DNA of 64,000 nucleotides, taken from assembly GCF_003751605.1 (NCBI RefSeq), contig NZ_RJVJ01000001.1, positions 4,464,001 to 4,528,000 of the forward strand. The letters run 5' to 3'. The translations under genes were made by a program, and so were the position numbers. The stretch comes from Kitasatospora cineracea. GTDB lineage: Bacteria; Actinomycetota; Actinomycetes; Streptomycetales; Streptomycetaceae. Positions 1 through 7,056 of this stretch are shown piece after piece (position 1 is the stretch's first letter; each line of letters begins with the position of its first letter). The notes under the pieces were generated by a model. The model had not been told where the DNA came from, made no database searches, and worked only from the letters and a program-made list of their open reading frames with translations.

Positions 1-228
1 GTCGAACGGCAACTCCTGGTGCAGGAAGCCGAGATCGGCCGGCCGGACGACGCTCCCGGCCTCCGGCTCGTCGACCCCGGCCAGCACCCGCAGCAGCGTC
101 GACTTGCCGCAGCCGTTCTCGCCGATCAGCCCGATCCGGCGGCCCGGCGCGGCCGTCAGCGACAGCCCGTCGAGCACCCGGCGACCGCCCAGGACGCGGA
201 CCAGGTCGTGGGCGACCAGCGCCGTCAC
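1..228 (-). CDS. ABC-F ATPase, N-terminal part (cut by window edge)
   Basis: Only the first 76 codons are inside the window; the gene runs off at base 1. Translation from the GTG at 228 gives an ABC ATPase N-terminus with Walker A GENGCGKST at residues 36-44. With the neighbour being a two-domain ABC-F protein, this is most likely a second ABC-F (soluble, ribosome-associated translation factor or antibiotic-resistance type) ATPase, but the second ATPase domain cannot be seen. The start GTG overlaps the TGA of the upstream ABC-F gene (GTGA, 4 nt), so translation is very probably coupled. An ordinary transporter ATPase is the alternative. Confidence 0.75.
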   Translation of the reverse strand, partial: MTALVAHDLVRVLGGRRVLDGLSLTAAPGRRIGLIGENGCGKSTLLRVLAGVDEPEAGSVVRPADLGFLHQELPFD

Positions 229-1850
229 GCCGCCACCTCCGTCAACCGGCCGTCCGCCAGCCGCAGCCGGCGCCCCACCCCGATCTCCGCCAGGAACCGC
301 TCGTCGTGGCTGACCACCACGAACGCCCCCCGGTACGCGTTCAACGCGCTCTCCAACTGGCCCACGCCCACCAGGTCCAGGTTGTTGGTCGGCTCGTCCA
401 GCAGCAGCAACTGCGGCGCCGGCTCCGCGCACAGCACGCACGCCAGCGTCGCCCGCAGCCGCTCGCCGCCCGACAGCACCCGCACCGGCAGGTGCGCCCC
501 CGCGCCCCGGAACAGGAACCGGGCCAGTAGGTTCATCCGCTCCGACTCCGGCCGCTCCGGCGCGGACCGGGCGAAGTTCTCCGCCACCGACAGCCCCTCG
601 TCCAGCAGGTCCAGGCGCTGCGACAGGTACGCGATCCGACCCTCGCCGCGCCGCAACTCCCCGCCCTCCGGCGCCAGATCACCACTGACCAGCCGCATCA
701 GCGTGGTCTTCCCGGCGCCGTTCGGCCCGGTCAGCGCGATCCGCTCCGGCCCCCGCACGATCAGGTCCGCGCCGTCCGGCCCGAACACCTCCGTGCCCCC
801 GAGCCGGGCCCGCATCCCCTCGCCGTGGAACAGCGTCCGCCCCGCCGGGACCTGGGTGTCCGGCAGTTCCAGGCTCAGCCGCTGCTCCTCGCGCACCGCC
901 CGCCCGGCCTCGTCCAGCCGGGCCCGCGCCTCGTCCACCCGCGCCGCGTGCACCTGCCCCGAACGGCCCGCGGACTCCTGCGCGCCGCGCTTCATGGTGC
1001 CCGCGAAGATCTTCGGCAGGCCCGCGTTCTTCAGGTTCTTCGCCGCGTTGCTCGCCCGCCGGTCGGCCCGCTCCCGGGCCTGCTGCAGCTCGCGCTTCTC
1101 CCGCTTCAACTGCTGCTCGGCGTTGCGGACGTTGCGCTCGGCGACCTCCCGCTCCGCCCGCACCGCCTCCTGGTAGGCGGTGAAGTCGCCCCCGTACAGC
1201 CGCAGTTCACCGCCGTCCAGCTCGGCGATCCGGTCCATCCGGTCCAGCAGCGCGCGGTCGTGGCTGACCAGCAGCAGCGAGCCGTTGAACTCGCAGAGCA
1301 CGTCGTACAGGCGGTGCCGGGCCGCCGCGTCCAGGTTGTTGGTCGGCTCGTCCAGCAGCAGCACGTCCGGGCGGCGCAGCAGTTGGGCCGCCAGGCCGAG
1401 CGAGACCACCTGGCCGCCGCTGAGCGTGCCCAGGTCGCGGTCCAGTGCGAGGGCGCCCAGGCCCAGGCGGTCCAGCTGGGCGCGGGTGCGCTCCTCGATG
1501 TCCCAGTCGTCGCCGATCACCGCGAAGTGCTCCTCGGCGACGTCGCCCGACTCGACGGCGTCCAGCGCCCGGATCGCCCCGTCGACGCCCAGCACCTGCG
1601 CGACGCTGAGCCCCGCCGTCAACGGCAGGCTCTGCGGCAGGTAACCGAGCGTCCCGGAGACCGTCAACGACCCGGCGGCGGGCCGCAGTTCACCCGCGAT
1701 CAGCCGCAGCAGGGTGGACTTGCCGGAACCGTTCGGCGCGACCAGGCCGGTGCGGCCCGGCGGCACGCTGAACGACAGGTCGTGGAAGACCGGGGTGTCG
1801 TCCGGCCAGGAGAAGGACAGGTGGGAGCAGACGACGGCGACGTCGGACAC
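225..1850 (-). CDS. ABC-F family ATPase (ribosome-associated, possible antibiotic resistance or translation factor)
   Basis: 541 aa from a GTG start. Two ABC domains in tandem without membrane segments: first Walker A PNGSGKST near residues 39-46, signature LSGGQ, Walker B DEPTNNLD; then a charged coiled-coil linker rich in Arg, Glu and Lys near residues 230-290; second Walker A GPNGAGKT, signature LSGGE, Walker B DEPTNNLD. Duplicated ATPase domains, a charged interdomain linker and no transmembrane part define ABC-F proteins, which act on the ribosome E site. Members in actinomycetes include both housekeeping translation factors and resistance proteins; this one cannot be assigned to either. 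It is first in a pair with another ABC-F gene (4-nt overlap). It follows a roughly 250-nt leader that could hold attenuation signals. Confidence 0.9.
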   Translation of the reverse strand: MSDVAVVCSHLSFSWPDDTPVFHDLSFSVPPGRTGLVAPNGSGKSTLLRLIAGELRPAAGSLTVSGTLGYLPQSLPLTAGLSVAQVLGVDGAIRALDAVESGDVAEEHFAVIGDDWDIEERTRAQLDRLGLGALALDRDLGTLSGGQVVSLGLAAQLLRRPDVLLLDEPTNNLDAAARHRLYDVLCEFNGSLLLVSHDRALLDRMDRIAELDGGELRLYGGDFTAYQEAVRAEREVAERNVRNAEQQLKREKRELQQARERADRRASNAAKNLKNAGLPKIFAGTMKRGAQESAGRSGQVHAARVDEARARLDEAGRAVREEQRLSLELPDTQVPAGRTLFHGEGMRARLGGTEVFGPDGADLIVRGPERIALTGPNGAGKTTLMRLVSGDLAPEGGELRRGEGRIAYLSQRLDLLDEGLSVAENFARSAPERPESERMNLLARFLFRGAGAHLPVRVLSGGERLRATLACVLCAEPAPQLLLLDEPTNNLDLVGVGQLESALNAYRGAFVVVSHDERFLAEIGVGRRLRLADGRLTEVAA

Positions 1851-2160
1851 GGTGGGACCTCGAATGGCACCGGGGGCAGCGCACGGCCCGGCAGGCTCCG
1901 GAGGGGCCCCGGCAGGTACCGGAGGGTTGCCGCGGAGCCGGGGGAACGGCGGACTGCCCGAGGGACGGGTGGGAGGGAGAAGAAGGGGACGACGAAACGG
2001 ACCACTCCGGCGGCGCCTCGTGCGCCGGCCCGGTGGCCGTCAGGTCCGGGTCTCACCCGGAGATGTCGTCGTCACCCGCCACGTCTGTCCCTCTTCCGTG
2101 CATGTGCCACGTGCGCAACCACTGCGCCACTTCCGACTGTAACAGCTCGCCCCACCGGGG
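1851..2160 (-). promoter_or_regulatory. Leader and probable promoter region of the ABC-F genes
   Basis: Read on the minus strand, the stretch upstream of the ABC-F start is less G+C biased at 2090-2160 and contains a -10-like TACAGT near 2137-2142. It then has an arm-loop GCGC-AGTGGTT-GCGC that looks like a tRNA D-arm, and a 16-codon ORF (ATG at 2103, TGA at 2053-2055) without a good Shine-Dalgarno. Below it are GC-rich segments able to form hairpins. ABC-F resistance genes are often controlled by ribosome-mediated attenuation through a short leader ORF. That this is such a leader is inference. Confidence 0.3.
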
Positions 2161-2223
2161 AGTTGTCGCCGCACGGGCCGGCGGGCGGCTGTTGGCCGGT
2201 GGCCGGTGGCCGCCGGTTGGTCG

Positions 2224-2265
2224 TCGGTCGTCGGTCGTCGGCCGTCGGCCGTCGGCCGTCGGCCG
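2224..2265. repeat. Six tandem heptamers (TCGGYCG)
   Basis: Six head-to-tail copies of a 7-bp unit, two TCGGTCG followed by four TCGGCCG. The stretch lies in the noncoding region between the divergent ABC-F and sigma-fusion genes. It looks like a slippage-prone simple repeat; no function is evident. Confidence 0.85.
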
Positions 2266-2493
2266 TTGACCGGGGAAGGCCGGGCACCGCGCCCCGTGCA
2301 GGGGGAAGGGCGCGGTGCCCGGCGGACCCTGCCGGGCCGGGTGGGCCGGGGTGGGGGCCCGGCACCCGGCAGGGTCGGACGGCGGCCGGGGCGGTGGGGG
2401 CCGCCCGGCCGCCTGGCTCAGGCGGGGCCGGTGGCGGCGCGGTGGCGGCGGTGTCCTCGTGCCATCGCGGGCCGTCCTCCTGCTCCTCGAGGT

Positions 2494-2627
2494 GCGGGTG
2501 CACCGGGTGTACGCATCGGAGACCGCGGGCGGGGGTCCCCGCCAACACAAATTCCGGTCCGGGGAAGAATTTCTGTTGGCGGGCGCCCCCGCGGCCGGTC
2601 TCCGATGCGTACACCCGGTGCACCCGC
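2494..2627. repeat. 134-bp inverted repeat (61-bp arms, 12-nt loop) upstream of the sigma-fusion gene
   Basis: The outer 32 bp of each arm (2494-2525 and 2596-2627) are perfect reverse complements. Pairing continues with about six mismatches to 2554 and 2567, leaving a 12-nt loop. The element ends 26 bp before the ATG at 2654, so it lies in the promoter or 5' leader of the sigma-factor fusion gene. It could be a cruciform or RNA hairpin controlling that gene, or a MITE-like insertion; no target duplication is visible. Confidence 0.9.
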
Positions 2628-2653
2628 CACCCCGACGCAGAGGAACGGACCCC

Positions 2654-4735
2654 ATGTCGAACACCAGACGCAGCGGACCCGACGCCGGGACGGTGGCGGC
2701 GGCCCGCGCCGGCGACCGGCAGGCGCTGGAACACCTGGTGGCCCACAGCCTGCCGCTGGTCTACAACATCGTCGGCCGGGCGCTGAACGGCCACGCCGAC
2801 ACCGACGACGTCGTACAGGAGACCCTGTTGCGCATGGTCCGCGGACTGTCCGAACTGCGGGACCCGGCCGCCTTCCGGTCCTGGCTGGTGGCCATCGCCG
2901 TCCGGCAGGTGCGCAACCGGCAGCAGGACCGGGCCGCCGCCCTCGACCGGTCCGCCCCGATCGAGGAGGCCGAGGCGATACCGGACCCCGCGCTCGACTT
3001 CGCGGGCCTGACCGTCCTGCGCCTCGGCCTCACCGAACAGCGCCGCGAGATCGCCGAGGCCACCCGCTGGCTCGACCCCGACGACCGCGAACTGCTCGCC
3101 CTGTGGTGGCTCAAGGAGACCGGCGAACTCGAACAGGCCGACCTGGTCGCCGCGCTCGGCCTCAGCTCCGGCCACGCCGCCGTCCGCACCGGCCGGATGA
3201 AGAAGCAACTCGACCTCTCCCGCCTGCTGGTGCGCGCCCTGGCCGCCGACCCGCGCTGTCCCGGCCTGGCCGCGACCACGACCGGCTGGGACGGCACCCC
3301 CGGCCCGCTGTGGCGCAAGCGCCTGGCCCGGCACGTGCGCGACTGCGCCCGCTGCACCGGCGAACGCAACGGGCTGCTCCCCGCCGAACGGCTGCTGTAC
3401 GGCCTGCCGTTGCTGGCCGTCCCGCCCAGCCTCGACCCGGCCCGGATCCTCGCCGCCCTCACCCCCGGCGGACCCGGCGCCCCGCACCCCGGCGGGCCGC
3501 ATCCCGGTGGGCCGCACCCCGGCGGCCCCGACGGCCCCGACGGCCCCGGCGGCCCCAACGGCCCCGGCGGACCCGACGGCACCAACGGCCCCGGCGGCCA
3601 CCCCGGTTCCTCCGGGGGCGCCCCGGCGGGGCGGGGTTCCGGCCACCGGCGGCCGCGCCCCGTCCGGACGGCGAAGCCGCTGCTGGCCAAGCCGGTGCTG
3701 GGCGGGGCGGCGCTGGTGCTGGTGGCGGCGGCCGTCCTGGTCGGGGCCGAGCTGGTGCCGGGGCAGGACAGTGCCCCGGCGGCGGCGCCCGCGCCGTCCG
3801 GGGCCGTCGCGCCGCCCACGGCCGCCGAGGCGGCGGCCCCGCCGGAACCTGACGGCGCGTCACCCTCGGCCCCGCCCGCGCCTTCACCGTCCGTCCCGTC
3901 CCCGTCCCCGTCAGCGTCCTCGCCCGCACCGTCGGGGCCCGTCCCGCCGTCCGCCACGGCCGCCGCGTCCGCCCCGGTGGCGCAGGGCGCCGTCGTCGCG
4001 TCCGCGCGCAAGGGCGTCGGCGTGTGGGCCTTCGACGGGGCGAGCCAGGCGCTCGCCGCCTCCGGGGCGGGCTGGTACTACACCTGGGGCACCCAGCACC
4101 CGGGCATCAGCACGCCCGCGTCGGCGTCCTTCGTCCCGATGATCTGGGGCGCGTCCTCGGTCACCGGCGCCGCCCTCGCCCAGGCCCGCGCCAACGGCCC
4201 CTACCTGCTGGGGTTCAACGAGCCGGACATGGCCGCCCAGTCGAACCTGACGGTCGACCGGGCGCTCGAACTGTGGCCGCAGTTGATGCAGGCCGGGCAG
4301 ACCCTCGGCAGCCCGGCGGTCGCCTACGGGGCCGACACGCCCGGCGGCTGGCTGGACCGCTTCATGGCCGGCGCCGACGCCAAGGGCTACCGGGTCGACT
4401 TCATCACGCTGCACTGGTACGGCGGGGACTTCCGCACCCCGCAGGCCGTCCAGCAGCTGACCGCCTACCTGGAGGCCGTCCACCGGCGCTACCACAAGCC
4501 GATCTGGCTCACCGAGTACGCCCTGATCGACTTCTCCCAGGGCACCCGCTTTCCGAGCGCCGACCAGCAGGCCGCCTTCGTCACCGCCTCCACCGAGGCC
4601 CTGGACGCGCTGCCCTACCTCCAGCGCTACGCCTGGTTCGGCCTCGGCGCGGACCCGGTGAAGCCCAGCAGCGGCCTGTTCACCGACGGGACGACCGCCA
4701 CCGCCGCCGGCCTGGCCTACCGGGCCGCCCGCTGA
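2654..4735 (+). CDS. ECF sigma factor fused to zinc motif, membrane helix and Asl1/GH128-like glycosyl hydrolase
   Basis: 693 aa from the ATG at 2654 (AGAGGA upstream); the open frame extends to 2315, but that part is the inverted repeat. Residues about 15-95 are a sigma-70 region 2 (DDVVQETLLRMV near 51-62) and 120-195 a region 4-like helical part. An HVRDCARC sequence at 227-234 has the HxxxCxxC pattern of zinc anti-sigma domains. A Gly/Pro/His repeat linker (270-330), one hydrophobic segment (349-365), a Pro/Ser/Ala linker (372-445) and a glycosyl-hydrolase domain (453-693) follow. In the last, NEPD (522-525) and WLTEYA (618-623) supply the likely catalytic glutamates E523 and E621, with HWYG at 587-590. 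The topology implies a membrane-tethered sigma factor with an outside sugar-binding or hydrolase sensor. ECF factors with hydrolase-like extensions are known in actinobacteria; how sigma is released is not. Confidence 0.88.
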   Translation: MSNTRRSGPDAGTVAAARAGDRQALEHLVAHSLPLVYNIVGRALNGHADTDDVVQETLLRMVRGLSELRDPAAFRSWLVAIAVRQVRNRQQDRAAALDRSAPIEEAEAIPDPALDFAGLTVLRLGLTEQRREIAEATRWLDPDDRELLALWWLKETGELEQADLVAALGLSSGHAAVRTGRMKKQLDLSRLLVRALAADPRCPGLAATTTGWDGTPGPLWRKRLARHVRDCARCTGERNGLLPAERLLYGLPLLAVPPSLDPARILAALTPGGPGAPHPGGPHPGGPHPGGPDGPDGPGGPNGPGGPDGTNGPGGHPGSSGGAPAGRGSGHRRPRPVRTAKPLLAKPVLGGAALVLVAAAVLVGAELVPGQDSAPAAAPAPSGAVAPPTAAEAAAPPEPDGASPSAPPAPSPSVPSPSPSASSPAPSGPVPPSATAAASAPVAQGAVVASARKGVGVWAFDGASQALAASGAGWYYTWGTQHPGISTPASASFVPMIWGASSVTGAALAQARANGPYLLGFNEPDMAAQSNLTVDRALELWPQLMQAGQTLGSPAVAYGADTPGGWLDRFMAGADAKGYRVDFITLHWYGGDFRTPQAVQQLTAYLEAVHRRYHKPIWLTEYALIDFSQGTRFPSADQQAAFVTASTEALDALPYLQRYAWFGLGADPVKPSSGLFTDGTTATAAGLAYRAAR

Positions 4736-4777
4736 GCCCCCGTCGGGTGCCCGGGTCCGGGCCGGGGCCGGGCCCGG

Positions 4778-6247
4778 TCAGCGGGGCGCGCGGGGCGCGC
4801 GGAAGCCGCCGAGCTGCTCCTCGAGGAGTTCGGCCAGGCGCAGCGGGGTGCGGTCCTCGTACATCGGGCCGATCAGCTGGACGCCGACCGGGAGGCCCGC
4901 GGCGGACGGGCCGGTGGGGACGGCGGTGGCGGGCAGGCCGGGCATGGTGGCGAGGCCGGCCCAGACCAGCTGGTCGAAGTAGGTGTGGGCGGTGCCGTCG
5001 ACGGTGATCCGGCGGTTCATCAGGTCGGGGTCCTGGTCGTGCGGGAAGGCCGCGGTGGGGGTGATCGGGGCGACGACGGCGTCGAACTCGGCGAAGAGCT
5101 GCCGCCAGGCGTGGCGGTGCAGTTCGCGGCGGCGGTCGGCGCCCAGCCAGTCGCGGTGGGAGAGCAGCAGGCCGCGCAGCCGGGCGGCAACCAGACTGTG
5201 GTCGTCCTCGTCCAACCCGGCGACCTGGGCGGCGAGTTGTTGCTGGCTGCCGACCGGGAACTGGACGGCGACGGCGGAGGACAGCAGCAGGGTGTAGAGC
5301 TCGGCGGCGTCGGCGAGGTCGGGCAGCAGCGGACTGTGCCGCTCGATCCGGGCGCCGCCCGCGGTGAGCGCGTCGACGACCCGGGCCAGGCCCGCGCGGA
5401 CGTCGGCGCCGGTCGGGATGAGCGGGTGCTCGTCCAGGACCAGCACCCGGAAGTCGGAGAGCCGGTCGTGGCGGGCGGGTGGCAGGTCCAGGGTGTGGGC
5501 CAGGCCGGAGGTCAGCGGGTCGGGGCCGGCCATCACGTCGAGCAGCAGGGTGAGGTCGCGGGCCGAGCGGGCCATCGGCCCGGCGACGGCCAGGTCGATG
5601 TCGGCGGGCAGCGCCGGGGCGTGCGGCGGGACCATGCCGCGGGTGGGCAGCAGGTGCAGGGTCGGCTTGTGCGCGTAGACGCCGCAGAAGTGGGCGGGGG
5701 TGCGCAGCGAACCGGCGATGTCGGTGCCCAGCGACAGCGCGCCGAACCCGGCGGCCAGGGCGGCGGCCGAGCCGCCGGAGGAGCCGCCGCAGGTGCGGGT
5801 GCGGTCCCACGGGTTGACGGTGGTGCCGTGGATCTCGTTGTAGGTCTGGATGTCCTGGAGCCCGAGCGGCACGTTGGTCTTGCCGAGCACCACCGCGCCC
5901 GCCGCCTTGACCCGGGCCACCTGCAGGGCGTCCTCGGCCGGGACGTGGTCCCGGAACTGCGGCATGCCCCAAGTGGTGGGCAGCCCGGCCATGTTGTACG
6001 ACTCCTTGACCGTCACCGGCACACCCAGCAGCGGCCGTTCCTCCCCCCGTGCCCGGGCCCGGTCGGCCGCCCGGGCGGCGTCCCGGGCCCGCTCGAAGTC
6101 CGGCGCGCAGATCGCGTTCAGCGCCCCGTCCTCCCGTTCGATCCGCCCGATCGCCTCCTCGGTCAGCTCCACCGAACTGACCTTCCCGGCCCGCAGGGCC
6201 GCCGTCAGTTCCCCCGCCGTCGCGTACGTCCACGTCTCCTCGGTCAT
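4778..6247 (-). CDS. Amidase signature (AS) family amidase
   Basis: 489 aa. Amidase-signature enzymes hydrolyse C-N bonds of small amides through a Ser-cisSer-Lys triad. The triad is present: K81 in PVTVKESYN, the cis-serine S156 in GGSSGGSAAA, and nucleophile S180 in GTDIAGSLR. Length and order match the family, and no signal peptide is seen, so the enzyme is cytoplasmic. The start is the ATG at 6247, after which the family N-terminal helix (TAGELTAALRAGKVS) begins. It is convergent with the sigma fusion gene and divergent from the SnoaL-like gene. The substrate cannot be read from sequence; a Glu-tRNA amidotransferase subunit A is unlikely without B and C neighbours. Confidence 0.9.
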   Translation of the reverse strand: MTEETWTYATAGELTAALRAGKVSSVELTEEAIGRIEREDGALNAICAPDFERARDAARAADRARARGEERPLLGVPVTVKESYNMAGLPTTWGMPQFRDHVPAEDALQVARVKAAGAVVLGKTNVPLGLQDIQTYNEIHGTTVNPWDRTRTCGGSSGGSAAALAAGFGALSLGTDIAGSLRTPAHFCGVYAHKPTLHLLPTRGMVPPHAPALPADIDLAVAGPMARSARDLTLLLDVMAGPDPLTSGLAHTLDLPPARHDRLSDFRVLVLDEHPLIPTGADVRAGLARVVDALTAGGARIERHSPLLPDLADAAELYTLLLSSAVAVQFPVGSQQQLAAQVAGLDEDDHSLVAARLRGLLLSHRDWLGADRRRELHRHAWRQLFAEFDAVVAPITPTAAFPHDQDPDLMNRRITVDGTAHTYFDQLVWAGLATMPGLPATAVPTGPSAAGLPVGVQLIGPMYEDRTPLRLAELLEEQLGGFRAPRAPR

Positions 6248-6262
6248 GGCACGGGACGCTAC

Positions 6263-6282
6263 GTGCCCCCCGCTCGGGGCAC
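6263..6282. promoter_or_regulatory. Inverted repeat in the amidase promoter region
   Basis: GTGCCCC and GGGGCAC arms of 7 bp flank a 6-nt centre about 16 bp upstream of the amidase start. The adjacent 6283-6448 stretch holds two GTTCCGAGA direct repeats and two GCGCCGACAG-like repeats. These could be operators for the amidase or the divergent gene; no cognate regulator lies nearby. Confidence 0.3.
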
Positions 6283-6448
6283 GAAATACTTTGTGCGGCA
6301 AGGGGGACGGGCGTCGTTCGAGGGCGTTCCGAGAGGGTTCCGAGAGCGCGCCGACAGTGCGCCGACAGCGGGCTGCGGGTGATCCGACAGCGGCCGCCGC
6401 GACGATGGGTGCACCGGAACGAAGGACGAACGACGAGGGAGCGCAACG

Positions 6449-6916
6449 ATGGACGGACACCTGGACGGACGCCTGGACGGGACGCTGGTCGCGCGGATGC
6501 GGGAGTACCTGGCGGCGGGCACGACGATGGACCTGGCGGCGCTGGAGGCGCTCTACGACGAGGAGTTCGAGAACGTCCGGACCGACGAGGCGGGCCGGGT
6601 CGCGGTGCTGACGAAGGCGCACTTCATGGCGCGGTTCCGGGCGCTGGCCGCGCGCGGCGAGGGCGTCGCGGACGGCGGCACGGACGACGCCCGCTTCCTG
6701 TCCGCGGGGCGGCACGGCGACCAGGGCACGGTCGTCATGTACCGCTGCGAGGACGGCGTTCCGGCCCGCTACGTCTTCGTGTGGCGCCGGGAGGACGGCC
6801 GATGGGCCACCCTGCTGCGGGAGTTCACCTTCGAGCGGGACGTCTCGCCGCTGCTGGCCCTGCTCGCGGCGGCGACTACTGGTGGCGGCGCCGGGGGTGC
6901 TGCCGCCGAGGGGTGA
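6449..6916 (+). CDS. SnoaL/NTF2-like protein (DUF4440 type)
   Basis: 155 aa. The ATG at 6449 follows GGGAGCGCAACG, a fair ribosome site. An N-terminal helical part (residues 12-40), a central FENVRTDEAGRVAVLTKAHF segment and a C-terminal beta-rich part with RYVFVWRREDGRWATLL resemble the cone-shaped NTF2-like fold of SnoaL and DUF4440 proteins, which includes small enzymes, ligand binders and stress proteins. No catalytic residues are clear. The first residues repeat MDGHLDGRLDG, so a later start is possible. It is divergent from the amidase, but nothing else ties the two together. Confidence 0.6.
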   Translation: MDGHLDGRLDGTLVARMREYLAAGTTMDLAALEALYDEEFENVRTDEAGRVAVLTKAHFMARFRALAARGEGVADGGTDDARFLSAGRHGDQGTVVMYRCEDGVPARYVFVWRREDGRWATLLREFTFERDVSPLLALLAAATTGGGAGGAAAEG

Positions 6917-7056
6917 GGTCGGCGGCCGGTCCGGCCCTTGCGCAGCGGCGGCAGCCGCTCCTGCGGGCCGTCGTCGTCCTGCCGGCGCAGCCGGACGGTG
7001 AACGTTCGTCCCGGTGAAGGGAGTTCGGGTCGGCGGGAGTTCGGTTCGGCGGGAGG

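Noticed and set aside
2090..2150. Possible tRNA on the minus strand
   Set aside because: A D-arm-like hairpin is present, but there is no paired acceptor stem, no T33 in the anticodon loop position and no T-arm.
2224..2265. CRISPR-like repeat
   Set aside because: Seven-bp units are contiguous without spacers; no cas genes occur in the window.
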